A stretch of 16,871 nucleotides of DNA from Candidatus Poribacteria bacterium (GTDB taxonomy: Bacteria > Poribacteria > WGA-4E > WGA-3G), in NCBI GenBank assembly GCA_028818995.1, contig JAPPMR010000042.1:1-16871 (forward strand), given 5' to 3'. Positions 7,152-13,964 of this stretch are shown piece by piece; position 1 is the first letter of the stretch, and each line of letters begins with the position of its first letter. The translations under genes and the position numbers were made by a program. Below the pieces are notes generated by a model. It worked only from the letters and a program-made list of their open reading frames with translations. It had not been told where the DNA came from and did not search any database.

Positions 7152-7961
7152 ATGCAAAAGGTTGCTGTTATCACTGGCGCAGCAAGCGGCATCGGACGCG
7201 GACTGGCGGAACGGTTCGCAGCAGAAGGTATGAGGGTCGTCATCGCTGATGTTGAAGACCAAGCGTTAGCCGAACTTGAAGCGGACTTAAAAACTAACGG
7301 GGCAACTGTTCTCACCGTCAGGACGGATGTCTCAAACGCCGCCGAGGTCGAAAACCTTGCGGTGCAAACGCTGGACACTTTCGGCGCGGTGCATATCCTC
7401 TGCAACAATGCTGGTGTTGTCTGTAGTCGTCCTATCTGGGAGCATACCCTTGCCGATTGGGAATGGGTGTTGGGCGTTAACCTGTGGGGCGTAATTCACG
7501 GTATCCGGGCATTTGTGCCACGTATGCTTACACAAGGGGACGCGTGCCATATCGTAAATACGGCTTCTATTTTGGGGTTGGTAGGTGGGAGCGGCGAAGG
7601 CATCTATAAGGTAAGCAAACATGGTGTCGTCGCGCTTTCCGAAACCCTCGCCGATGAATTGGCACAGAAAGGTGCTAATATTCAGGTACATGTACTTTGC
7701 CCGGGATGGGTCCGCACAGGTATTCTGGATTCCGCCCGAAACCGTCCGGACACATTACAAAATCCAAAAGTGGAAACGCTCCCACGTCAAGAAACCATCG
7801 GTGGTTCTCGAAACGTCCGCGCCGAGATGGAGGCGGGGATGTCACCCGCAGAAGTAGCTGAGCATGTCTATAACGCTATCCAGAACGGCACCTTCTATAT
7901 TCACACCCATCCTGAGCACAAAGCATGGATTCGCCAGCGTATGGAGCGTATTCTTGCATAG
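7152..7961 (+). CDS. SDR-family NAD-dependent oxidoreductase
   Basis: A 269-residue classical short-chain dehydrogenase/reductase, cytosolic, acting on an alcohol or ketone. The cofactor loop is TGAASGIG (8-15) and NNAG is at 85-88. The catalytic residues are Ser139 (NTASILG), Tyr152 and Lys156 (YKVSK). Asp33 at the end of the second strand (VIADVED) suggests NAD(H) rather than NADP(H). PGWVRTG (184-190) is the usual post-catalytic block. The ATG at 7152 is chosen because the protein then begins MQKVAVITG, as family members do, with GGAG 11 bases upstream (7137-7140); the longer frame from 7065 starts inside a repeat element. It stands alone on the plus strand. Substrate unknown. Confidence 0.9.
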   Translation: MQKVAVITGAASGIGRGLAERFAAEGMRVVIADVEDQALAELEADLKTNGATVLTVRTDVSNAAEVENLAVQTLDTFGAVHILCNNAGVVCSRPIWEHTLADWEWVLGVNLWGVIHGIRAFVPRMLTQGDACHIVNTASILGLVGGSGEGIYKVSKHGVVALSETLADELAQKGANIQVHVLCPGWVRTGILDSARNRPDTLQNPKVETLPRQETIGGSRNVRAEMEAGMSPAEVAEHVYNAIQNGTFYIHTHPEHKAWIRQRMERILA

Positions 7962-8002
7962 TTTCTGCGTTAAAATATAGAAAGTAAAATGTCTCTTTTT
8001 TC

Positions 8003-8031
8003 TTGACAAAAAAGTGGAAGAGGTGTGAAAT
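8003..8031 (+). promoter_or_regulatory. Possible promoter for the restriction-modification genes
   Basis: TTGACA (8003-8008) is followed after 17 bp by TGAAAT (8026-8031), itself preceded by TG at the extended -10 position. The -35 box is perfect but the -10 is weak. The transcript would start just before the hairpin at 8041-8060, with a leader of about 125 bases before the methyltransferase ATG. Confidence 0.3.
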
Positions 8032-8040
8032 ATTAAAAGA

Positions 8041-8091
8041 GGGGCGATGTGGGTCGCCCCATACCAACCAAATGAACTGAGTAAATTTGGT
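8041..8091. repeat. Two adjacent hairpins, likely dispersed intergenic repeat
   Basis: The first hairpin is ggggcga (8041-8047) pairing with tcgcccc (8054-8060), a perfect 7-bp stem with a 6-base loop. The second is accaaat (8067-8073) pairing with atttggt (8085-8091) with an 11-base loop. No T-run follows the first, so it is not a standard terminator. It lies between the dehydrogenase stop and the restriction-modification genes. The 'ggggcga...tcgcccc' type is a familiar repeat motif in unrelated bacteria, which suggests a dispersed element. Confidence 0.55.
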
Positions 8092-8162
8092 CATTTTGTG
8101 TCGGCATTCTTATTTTAAACTGCTCGCCATAAAATGTCAACCCAATTTTTATGGAGGAAAAA

Positions 8163-8942
8163 ATGGCGATAAAAGACGGATTTTTCGTTGCGGATTGCGT
8201 TGAATTTATGAGTCGTATGGATGAAGGAGTCGTTGATTTGACTGTGACTTCTCCGCCTTACGATAATTTACGGGATTATAAAGGTTATTCGTTTGATTTT
8301 GAGAATATTGCAAGGGAGTTGTATAGGGTGACAAAGTCGGGTGGAATTGTTGTTTGGGTAGTTGGCGATAAAATTAAAAAAGGTCGCTCACTTACCAGTT
8401 TCCGGCAAGGTCTGTTTTTCCAAGAAATTGGTTTCCAAATGCACGACGTTATGATTTATCAGAAAAAAAACACGCCTTTTATGCGAAGTAATGCCTACAC
8501 GAACTGCTATGAATTTATGTTCGTGTTATCAAAAGGGAGGCCAAATACCTTTAATCCGTTAAAGGTCGAAACAGCCAGACATGGACCAGAAATGCTCGTC
8601 TATAACAAAAAGTCTGATGGTATAAACAAAAAGACGCTCAAGGAGCTGAAAAAGGAAAAGACACGTACTAACATTTGGTCCTATGCTGTCGGTCTTGGAG
8701 GCACTACAAGCGATAGGATAGCTTTCAAACATCCAGCCGTTTTCCCCGAAGGGTTAGCGGAAGATCACATTTTGTCTTGGACAAATCCAGGAGATCTTGT
8801 GTTTGACCCTATGTGTGGAAGTGGCACAACAGGAAAAATGGCACTCATACACAGACGCAGATTTATGGGGGTTGACATTTCCGAAGAGTACATTGCCATC
8901 GCAAAAAAACGTATAGAAGCACTAAACTTAGAAATGCTATGA
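8163..8942 (+). CDS. DNA amino-methyltransferase (N4-cytosine/N6-adenine), beta class, of a type II R-M system
   Basis: A 259-residue S-adenosylmethionine-dependent DNA methyltransferase. Catalytic motif IV, TSPPY, is at residues 29-33. The AdoMet-binding motif I, FDPMCGSGTTG, is at 214-224, followed by GVDISEEYIAIAKKR. The order IV before I makes it beta class, and the SPPY form leans towards N4-cytosine methylation, though N6-adenine is possible. The true start is the ATG at 8163: the in-frame ATG at 8151 is itself part of the sequence carrying the Shine-Dalgarno GGAGG (8153-8157). The stop overlaps the start of the nuclease gene (ATGA), so the modifier is made first and the two are coupled. 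It should protect the host genome from that nuclease. The locus looks richer in A+T than its neighbours, which fits transfer. Confidence 0.93.
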   Translation: MAIKDGFFVADCVEFMSRMDEGVVDLTVTSPPYDNLRDYKGYSFDFENIARELYRVTKSGGIVVWVVGDKIKKGRSLTSFRQGLFFQEIGFQMHDVMIYQKKNTPFMRSNAYTNCYEFMFVLSKGRPNTFNPLKVETARHGPEMLVYNKKSDGINKKTLKELKKEKTRTNIWSYAVGLGGTTSDRIAFKHPAVFPEGLAEDHILSWTNPGDLVFDPMCGSGTTGKMALIHRRRFMGVDISEEYIAIAKKRIEALNLEML

Positions 8943-9535
8943 AAATAGATGATTTTGTTATTGCAACACAACCTATCAATGGAATTGTTGTGAATTCCGT
9001 TGGGATAATCAATTCAATTTGTGAAAAAGGTGTACAGGTCTATTTCATTGGGAGAAATGAGGTCGTAATAGCACCATTTAATTCTCTTCAAGTTATAAAT
9101 ATTGGTGAAACTGGAGAGGAGTACTCGGTCAAAATTTGCAACGTCTGTCACATTCTCAAACCAAAAGATGAGTTTGACAGAAATCAAACCAATGCCAGCG
9201 GAAGACCTACCACACGCCCAAGTTGTAAAAACTGTCGGAAAGTTATTGAGGGAGAAAAAATGCCGACATCAGAGCGGAGGAAGATGAATGCAAGACGACC
9301 GTCGGATCAAACGGTTTTTATATGCCCCATCTGTGAGAAACGGACAATTGTAGACGTAACTGCAAAGATTGTTGCTGATCACGACCACGACACAGGAGAA
9401 GGACGCGAGTGGATCTGTGATAGTTGCAACACCGGTTTAGGTAGATTCAAAGACAACATTGCGATTTTAGAAACGGCTATTGAATATCTGAAACGTTTTG
9501 AAGACGATGAATCAGAGGATTCGGATTCACAATAA
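8939..9535 (+). CDS. Hpy99I-like beta-beta-alpha-Me (Endo VII/HNH) restriction endonuclease
   Basis: A 198-residue protein with three visible parts. Residues 1-58 look like a small beta barrel. Two zinc repeats follow: Cys67/Cys70 with Cys96/Cys99, and Cys129/Cys132 with Cys160/Cys163. The second repeat holds the nuclease site VADHDHDTGEGREW, with Asp147 and His148, and Asn164 just after Cys163. As I recall it, Hpy99I (188 residues) has the same order (barrel, then two zinc repeats with paired CXXC) and uses Asp148, His149 and Asn165, so the spacing is identical. The C-terminus, LGRFKDNIAILETAIEYL, is typical of endonuclease VII relatives. The enzyme should act as a dimer cutting DNA not modified by the upstream methyltransferase. 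It lacks its own Shine-Dalgarno and depends on ATGA coupling. Its recognition sequence may or may not be the CGWCG of Hpy99I. Confidence 0.88.
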   Translation: MKIDDFVIATQPINGIVVNSVGIINSICEKGVQVYFIGRNEVVIAPFNSLQVINIGETGEEYSVKICNVCHILKPKDEFDRNQTNASGRPTTRPSCKNCRKVIEGEKMPTSERRKMNARRPSDQTVFICPICEKRTIVDVTAKIVADHDHDTGEGREWICDSCNTGLGRFKDNIAILETAIEYLKRFEDDESEDSDSQ

Positions 9536-9572
9536 AGTGTAGAGTTATTATCTTTTGGAGGAAATCTATATT

Positions 9573-10511
9573 ATGAGAACGAAAATCACGTTTTCGATAA
9601 TTAGTTTTGTGATGTTGCTGATCGCGAGTTTATCCTTTTCCACATCGGTTTTCGCACAGCAGGCACTGGAGAATTCTATAACAAAAGACATCCCGTTGAC
9701 GCATCCACATATTGATGGTGGTGGTGTGCTAACGTTAGACCTATCTAAGGATTTAGGGCTAACCACCGACGAAGTTGTTGAACTCGTCAAGGCTCTATCT
9801 GTATCTGCAGGAGAGACTGGGACACTTGAAGTTGCTACTAAGGGTGGTACAATTGCACTGCTGAAACCAGCAAATTCTTCCATTCATCCCAAGGCACTTG
9901 TCCTTCGCGAGATCAAAACCGAACTCGTAGCAGAAGTCGTGGGCGCGGATGGTAAAGATGGGGAGTTTATATTTCGATTGACCCCGCAACCTTTTCCAGA
10001 CGAATCAATTATCGAGATTAAAAAAGTTGTCTTAATTAAACTTTACAATACGACCAAAAGTCGAATCAACCTACAGGATTGGCAAATTCGATTCACCTAT
10101 GGTGCGAACCCCGATGTAACAACTGAACGGGTTATTGACAGAATGAGCAATGTGGATGCAAAGACTTGGGCGCATAGCAAGCAGCGCGATCCACAAAGCA
10201 TATTCTCTGTAAAGAGTCTCATAATGTCTCGTCAGATTGATTTTAAGCTTCTTACCGATCCAATGAAGACAAAGGATGAGCAGTTATCAGCTATTTCAGA
10301 TGGCACTCTGCAGACAGGTTGGAATATCAACATGAAACCTGTTAAGCCTGAGCCGGTTGGGAATGGATTACCCCAATGGATTGAAATTTACAACCGCAAG
10401 GATGGAGCAACAACAATCCGGGTTGAGATGCGTGAAACTGATGAACCTGTAGTTCCCCCTGAAAATCCAGAAGTCATTATTGATCCTGCACCGCCAACTG
10501 AAGATTTCTAA
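9573..10511 (+). CDS. Exported protein of unknown function, possible lamin-tail-like segments
   Basis: A 312-residue protein that I do not recognise as a named family. It begins with a clear signal peptide: basic MRTK, a hydrophobic core at 5-24, and a likely cleavage after Ala28 (SVFA-QQ), so it is probably periplasmic or secreted. Residues 152-174 (VLIKLYNTTKSRINLQDWQI) resemble the edge strands of lamin-tail-like beta domains, and a second similar strand, PQWIEIYNRKDG, is near 268. The last 25 residues are proline- and acid-rich. The frame is open upstream to a TTG at 9555, but the ATG at 9573 gives a proper signal peptide and has GGAGG (9557-9561) 11 bases upstream. It follows the nuclease gene by 37 bp on the same strand and may be co-transcribed by read-through. 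A link to restriction is not supported. Confidence 0.75.
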   Translation: MRTKITFSIISFVMLLIASLSFSTSVFAQQALENSITKDIPLTHPHIDGGGVLTLDLSKDLGLTTDEVVELVKALSVSAGETGTLEVATKGGTIALLKPANSSIHPKALVLREIKTELVAEVVGADGKDGEFIFRLTPQPFPDESIIEIKKVVLIKLYNTTKSRINLQDWQIRFTYGANPDVTTERVIDRMSNVDAKTWAHSKQRDPQSIFSVKSLIMSRQIDFKLLTDPMKTKDEQLSAISDGTLQTGWNINMKPVKPEPVGNGLPQWIEIYNRKDGATTIRVEMRETDEPVVPPENPEVIIDPAPPTEDF

Positions 10512-10548
10512 AAGAATTAAGCAAGACTCGTTTTGTAATTTTTCTACA

Positions 10549-10576
10549 GGGGCGGTGCTTCTGTGCCGTCCCTTTT
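10549..10576 (+). terminator. Rho-independent terminator after the exported protein gene
   Basis: GGGGCGG (10549-10555) pairs with CCGTCCC (10566-10572), seven pairs with one G-U, around a short central loop, and TTTT follows. It lies 38 bp after the stop codon. The T-run is short, so efficiency may be modest. Confidence 0.65.
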
Positions 10577-10601
10577 AGTTCGGTTTGAAGCGTCGCTGTC
10601 C

Positions 10602-10772
10602 TTATAGTTTCTCTTTTAAGAAACTGAGTGCCTCGTCAAGAATCAATAAGAAGAAACCTCCGTAAATTATTATTACGGCTTCAAAACCAGACAGTCCGAC
10701 ACCGTTTGTGATTGATGCAATAAAAACAAGCAGCATTAGGATATAAATAACGGCTTGTCTGAAAGTTCGCAT
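10602..10772 (-). CDS. Small two-helix membrane protein (56 aa)
   Basis: A 56-residue protein, MRTFRQAVIYILMLLVF to FLKEKL. It has two hydrophobic stretches at about 8-21 and 32-46, joined by a short polar turn (TNGVGLSG), with charged ends, so it is probably a small inner-membrane protein. The Shine-Dalgarno is good (AAGGAG, with five bases between GGAG and the ATG) and sits in the 12-bp gap after the alcohol dehydrogenase stop, so the two genes form an operon. I do not recognise the family. The clean reading frame, ribosome binding site and amphipathic layout support a real gene; the function is unknown. Confidence 0.7.
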   Translation of the reverse strand: MRTFRQAVIYILMLLVFIASITNGVGLSGFEAVIIIYGGFFLLILDEALSFLKEKL

Positions 10773-10784
10773 GATGTCTCCTTG

Positions 10785-11867
10785 TTAAGTCAAATCAAGC
10801 ACACTCCGTGCGACTTCACCTTTTGCCAAAGCCTCAAATGCATCGTTAATCCCTTCCAGGGGATAGGTGCGCGTGACGAGTTCGTCCAGTTTGAGTTGTC
10901 CGCCTTTATAGAGCGAGACCAAACGCGGGAAGTCCACATGTGGGCGCGCGGTTCCATACATCGAACCGATAACCATTTTCTCCGGCATCAGCATCCGTGC
11001 GTCAAATTCAACAGATGTGTTCTCCGGTGCATGTCCGACGAAGACCGTTACGCCTCTGCTCCGTGTGCAGAGAATCGCCTGCCGGAATGTTTCACCGATC
11101 AACCCGATTGCCTCAAACGCATAATGGACACCACGTCCATTAGTAATCTCCCTAATCTGTTCTACGGGGTCTGCTTTGGCGGCGTTAACGGTGTGGGTGG
11201 CACCGAACTGCCTACCGAGTTCAAGTTTGTTGTCGAGGACATCGACAGCGATAATCGGTTCGCCGCCAGAGAGGGCGGCACCTTGGATGCAATTGAGGCC
11301 GACCCCGCCGCATCCGAAGACGGCGACTGAACTGCCGGGCGCGACTTGTGCCGTGTTGATAGCCGCACCGACACCCGTCATCACGCCACACCCGATGAGC
11401 GCGGCTTGGGCAAACGGCATGTCCTTATCGATCGGAATAACTGCGTCCTGTGGGACAAGCGTCTCAGTCCCGAACGTTCCTAATCCGGACATCTGGTCTA
11501 TCTCTCGTCCACTCGTTTTTATAGCTGGTTTACCTGACCCGTCGGCGGGAAGCGCACACAAGTTCGGATATCCCTTCTGACACATCTCGCAGTATCCACA
11601 ATTCCGTTTCCATGAAAGGATAACATGATCGCCGACTTGCACTTGGGTTACGTCGCTCCCGATCTCTTCTATAACACCCGCCCCTTCATGCCCCAGGATA
11701 ACAGGTAACCTAACGAAGGGCCAATCCCCCTTAACGACATGCCAATCGGAATGACAGACACCACTGGCGACCAATCGCACCCGCACCTGATTTGCACTTG
11801 GACGGGGTAAGTCGAATTCTTCAATTTTTAAATGCGTGTCGGTTTCATATAATACTGCAGCTTTCAT
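10785..11867 (-). CDS. Zinc-dependent alcohol dehydrogenase (class III/MDR type)
   Basis: A 360-residue medium-chain dehydrogenase that oxidises alcohols to aldehydes or the reverse with NAD(H), in the cytoplasm. Catalytic zinc ligands are Cys38 (SGVCHSDWH), His60-Glu61 (GHEGAG) and Cys160 (GCGVMTG). The structural zinc is held by Cys90, Cys93, Cys96 and Cys104. The Rossmann loop is GCGGVG (185-190), with Asp209 (VDV) ending the second strand, which points to NAD. Layout and length match the class III / S-(hydroxymethyl)glutathione dehydrogenase-like group, but the loop AIKTSGREIDQMSGLGTF is also found in general acyclic alcohol dehydrogenases. GGAGG lies six bases before the ATG. It follows the YjjX gene by 36 bp and precedes the small membrane protein. 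Substrate not determined. Confidence 0.93.
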   Translation of the reverse strand: MKAAVLYETDTHLKIEEFDLPRPSANQVRVRLVASGVCHSDWHVVKGDWPFVRLPVILGHEGAGVIEEIGSDVTQVQVGDHVILSWKRNCGYCEMCQKGYPNLCALPADGSGKPAIKTSGREIDQMSGLGTFGTETLVPQDAVIPIDKDMPFAQAALIGCGVMTGVGAAINTAQVAPGSSVAVFGCGGVGLNCIQGAALSGGEPIIAVDVLDNKLELGRQFGATHTVNAAKADPVEQIREITNGRGVHYAFEAIGLIGETFRQAILCTRSRGVTVFVGHAPENTSVEFDARMLMPEKMVIGSMYGTARPHVDFPRLVSLYKGGQLKLDELVTRTYPLEGINDAFEALAKGEVARSVLDLT

Positions 11868-11903
11868 GGGGTTCCTCCGAAGTTTTATATGGCGAAATCC
11901 AAT

Positions 11904-12455
11904 CTACTTTTGCTGAAAATAGAGGCTGTCCTGAAGAAAAGGAATTAAGGCAAATGTTATCGCTTGCGTGTAATTTTGCAGTCTGTCCACTTCTCCGTTT
12001 GTAAAGAATCCGCTGGCACTCTGCTTCTCTTTTGTGTTGGTATCTTTCGCGAGTTCGTCAATAATGTGTGCTAATTCGATTCCTGCCAAAAGTTTCTCGA
12101 CAATCCAGTTGGGTAGTTCATACAGACCGGTCGTACCTAAACTGTCTCGGTGCTGCGAATCCAGTATATGGATGACGGTAAATTGGAACCATCTCTTGTG
12201 CAGCTGAAGGACTCCGCCTTCAATGCCGACAAAGAAGTTGGCATTGAGGTGCTGTTCGTCATTGATGCGTTTTGCGTGTTCTGCACGGTTCTTGGCACCT
12301 GTGAATGTGTCTTCATTAAAAGGCTGGACGGAAACGCCGGAATTGACACGCAATGCCTTGATCTCCACAGGTTTGAAAAATTTTGAAAAACTTTGCCTGG
12401 TACTCTCAATTTTTACAATGTTTTCTGAACCGATTAAGACTTTAGTGGGTATCAT
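11904..12455 (-). CDS. yjjX: Inosine/xanthosine triphosphatase (YjjX/DUF84 family)
   Basis: A 183-residue house-cleaning nucleotide phosphatase that hydrolyses non-canonical ITP and XTP in the cytoplasm. Family blocks are all present in order: KVLIGSENIVK (5-15), the SGVSVQPFNEDTFTGAKNRA stretch (39-58), FFVGIEGGV (74-82), YELPNWI (112-118), ASGFFTNGEVDR (147-158) and QAITFALIPF (164-173). The frame is open 61 codons further upstream, but those codons do not resemble the family and lie antisense to another frame, so the ATG at 12455 is chosen; it gives the usual N-terminus. No clear Shine-Dalgarno is seen. It is the first gene of a minus-strand run with the alcohol dehydrogenase. Final residues FQQK are unremarkable. 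Confidence 0.88.
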   Translation of the reverse strand: MIPTKVLIGSENIVKIESTRQSFSKFFKPVEIKALRVNSGVSVQPFNEDTFTGAKNRAEHAKRINDEQHLNANFFVGIEGGVLQLHKRWFQFTVIHILDSQHRDSLGTTGLYELPNWIVEKLLAGIELAHIIDELAKDTNTKEKQSASGFFTNGEVDRLQNYTQAITFALIPFLQDSLYFQQK

Positions 12456-12834
12456 GTTGCTTGAGTTCGGAATGGAGATTGATGCAAACGGAGATTTCAC
12501 AAAAATCAACCTTGATTTTGTCGATCGTGACGGTATCATTCGTCCCAGTCCGAGGGGTGGCGTTGCATACGATTCGCCGCTCGGATATGAGCGGGATAAA
12601 TGGGAGTTTGAGTATGGCGTCCGGGTGGTGCCGGGCAAAACGCTGTTGGAAACGCCAGAGGATTTCCTCTACTGGCGGGCGAAGAACCGGAACCATGTTT
12701 TCTGTATGGAGCCGTCGCGCTTCCCATGGCGCATCTTCCCAGCAACGTTTTTGAAGAATCGGATACCCGTGCGGTATATCACGGATGATAAGACCGCAGG
12801 GGAAATCATCACATTCCAGGTGGCGGAACAGTAG
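12454..12834 (+). CDS. Hypothetical protein or 3' remnant of a larger gene
   Basis: A 126-residue frame (120 if begun at the ATG at 12472) that I do not recognise. The protein is well mixed in composition, with aromatic-rich stretches such as GYERDKWEFEYGVRVVPG and SRFPWRIFPATFL, and looks like a genuine C-terminal beta-rich domain rather than an antisense artefact. Its possible ATG shares the palindromic CATG with the start of the YjjX gene on the other strand, so neither gene has room for a separate upstream signal. No Shine-Dalgarno is seen at 12454 or 12472. This suggests either an N-terminally deleted remnant whose 5' part was replaced by the YjjX region, or a leaderless gene. A 7-bp inverted repeat (12833-12839 and 12869-12875) lies at its 3' end, between it and the convergent operon. 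Confidence 0.4.
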   Translation: MLLEFGMEIDANGDFTKINLDFVDRDGIIRPSPRGGVAYDSPLGYERDKWEFEYGVRVVPGKTLLETPEDFLYWRAKNRNHVFCMEPSRFPWRIFPATFLKNRIPVRYITDDKTAGEIITFQVAEQ

Positions 12835-12874
12835 GTGTCAAGGGAACGCTTTATCGATTGTTTTCTGCGACACC

Positions 12875-13168
12875 TCATTCCTGACCTTCAATGAGCGAGA
12901 TGCCTTTTTCAGTGATCCACCACCGATTTACGGCGTTGCTTTCGACAACCCTATCCTCGCGGAGATGATAGAGAATGCCCTCAATCAGCGAAACATTGTC
13001 AATATCCTTTCCTCCAGGCTTCTTGATTCCAAACCTTTCGCTAATCTGTAGGCGTGTTAAGTTTTGCGGGTCTCCAGATGTCTGTTCTTCATATAATACG
13101 ATAAGCACCGCTTGCTTGAGGATTTCTAAGCCGTAAGACGCAAATGTATTTCGTGTGTTGCCGTTCAT
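12875..13168 (-). CDS. Small winged-helix-like protein (97 aa), last gene of accessory operon
   Basis: A 97-residue protein with a predicted helical start (ASYGLEILKQAVLIVLYEE, about 10-28). A helix-turn-helix-like segment (LTRLQISERFG, 37-47) follows, then a helix (SLIEGILYHLRED) and a beta hairpin ending NRWWITEKGISLIE. That order is typical of small winged-helix DNA-binding proteins where the hairpin forms the wing. I do not recognise a named family. The start overlaps the stop of the gene before it (ATGA), with GGAG seven bases upstream. It may act as a regulator of its operon; this is inference. Confidence 0.6.
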   Translation of the reverse strand: MNGNTRNTFASYGLEILKQAVLIVLYEEQTSGDPQNLTRLQISERFGIKKPGGKDIDNVSLIEGILYHLREDRVVESNAVNRWWITEKGISLIEGQE

Positions 13169-13413
13169 TGTAAAACTCCAGTGTTGAGTTCTTTAGAAAA
13201 TCCCTTGATTCTCAAAAACTCATTTTCAGTGATGATGCCGCGGTATTCGATAGGCTGACCATCTCTAACGTGAGATACGATAATATGGAATTCACCGTTC
13301 ATCCTGAGATGAATGGAAATTTTCGACACGGCTTTTAAGGGTTCCTTTTCTCCAGACACCAAATTTATCGTAATGTCAATGGAATTCTCATATTCAAAGT
13401 GTTTGGAAATCAT
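13165..13413 (-). CDS. Hypothetical protein (82 aa), third gene of accessory operon
   Basis: An 82-residue, mostly beta-strand protein of unknown family (ITINLVSGEK, KISIHLRMNG, FHIIVSHVRD). No signal peptide, membrane segment or metal motif is seen. It is joined at both ends by ATGA overlaps, to the HTH/GIY-YIG-like gene before it and the winged-helix-like gene after it, and has GGAG seven bases before its ATG. That tight packing is the main evidence that it is real and works with its neighbours. Confidence 0.6.
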   Translation of the reverse strand: MISKHFEYENSIDITINLVSGEKEPLKAVSKISIHLRMNGEFHIIVSHVRDGQPIEYRGIITENEFLRIKGFSKELNTGVLQ

Positions 13414-13949
13414 ATATCCGCTCCTTCATTGAGTAATGTTTCTGTTTTTATCCGTCCGTTAAACATTTCAGAAAGCACATTAGGGTCTGATATACAAAGG
13501 TCATTGATTTCTTCGCGAAAACCTGCGTCGATAAATACCCACTCTCTATCCGGGCGGGTCCGCTCAAACGCTTGGTTTAGAAAATAGTCGTGATTTTCTG
13601 AGGCTTGCCCCTCGCTACTACACGGCATAATAGCGATTAGGACTGGGTCATCTGTAGGATGATACGTTTTTACCATCCGTCCCTCTAATCCACCTATAGT
13701 CGTTTTACCTATCTTCGCGTACCGACTATCGCCAGACCATCTCCACGCATATACAATATTTAGGGCTTCTCTTATTTTATAGCGTGTTCGTCCTTTGATC
13801 TTCTGAAGTATGTGGAATACTGTTGAGTCAGGTATACCTGTGAGTTCCGTTATTTCTGCCCGTGTTGCCTTTGGATTTTCTTTGAGTATTTCAGCAATTG
13901 CCGATTCTTTCTCTGGACGTGACGCTTTGCTGATATCTGATTTGTTCAT
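13410..13949 (-). CDS. HTH fused to GIY-YIG-like (T5orf172/MUG113-type) domain protein
   Basis: A 179-residue protein with two parts. Residues 12-52 form a helix-turn-helix of the winged type (ATRAEITELTGIPDSTVFHI). Residues 64-150 resemble the T5orf172/MUG113 branch of GIY-YIG nucleases: NIVYAWRW, then YAKIGKT (77-83) with the family's K-I-G, Arg91, Glu118 (SENHDYF) and REWVFID (135-141). Such domains are common in phages and mobile elements. Nuclease activity needs the Tyr, Arg and Glu residues, and candidates for each are present, but the match is by pattern only. GGAG lies 10 bases before the ATG, next to the stop codon of the 53-residue gene upstream. It is the largest gene in the operon and probably central to its job. 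Confidence 0.65.
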   Translation of the reverse strand: MNKSDISKASRPEKESAIAEILKENPKATRAEITELTGIPDSTVFHILQKIKGRTRYKIREALNIVYAWRWSGDSRYAKIGKTTIGGLEGRMVKTYHPTDDPVLIAIMPCSSEGQASENHDYFLNQAFERTRPDREWVFIDAGFREEINDLCISDPNVLSEMFNGRIKTETLLNEGADI

Positions 13950-13964
13950 ATCAAAATGTCTCCT

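Noticed and set aside
7995..8014. cttttttcttgacaaaaaag as a terminator of the SDR gene
   Set aside because: The stem would be only A-T pairs with one G-C and no T-run after it; the TTGACA in it is a better fit to a -35 box.
10755..11580. Long plus-strand frames opposite the alcohol dehydrogenase (e.g. 10755-11330)
   Set aside because: The minus-strand gene has complete zinc and cofactor motifs; the opposite frames show no family features.
12223..12453. N-terminal extension of the plus-strand hypothetical frame into the YjjX gene
   Set aside because: The extra codons are antisense to conserved YjjX motifs and do not look like protein sequence.
12456..12638. N-terminal extension of YjjX (MPGTTRTPYSNSH...)
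   Set aside because: It is antisense to the plus-strand hypothetical frame and does not match the family, whose members begin near MIPTKVLIGS.
12833..12875. aggtgtc/gacacct inverted repeat as a bidirectional terminator
   Set aside because: The stem is only 7 bp with a 29-base loop and no T-run on either strand.
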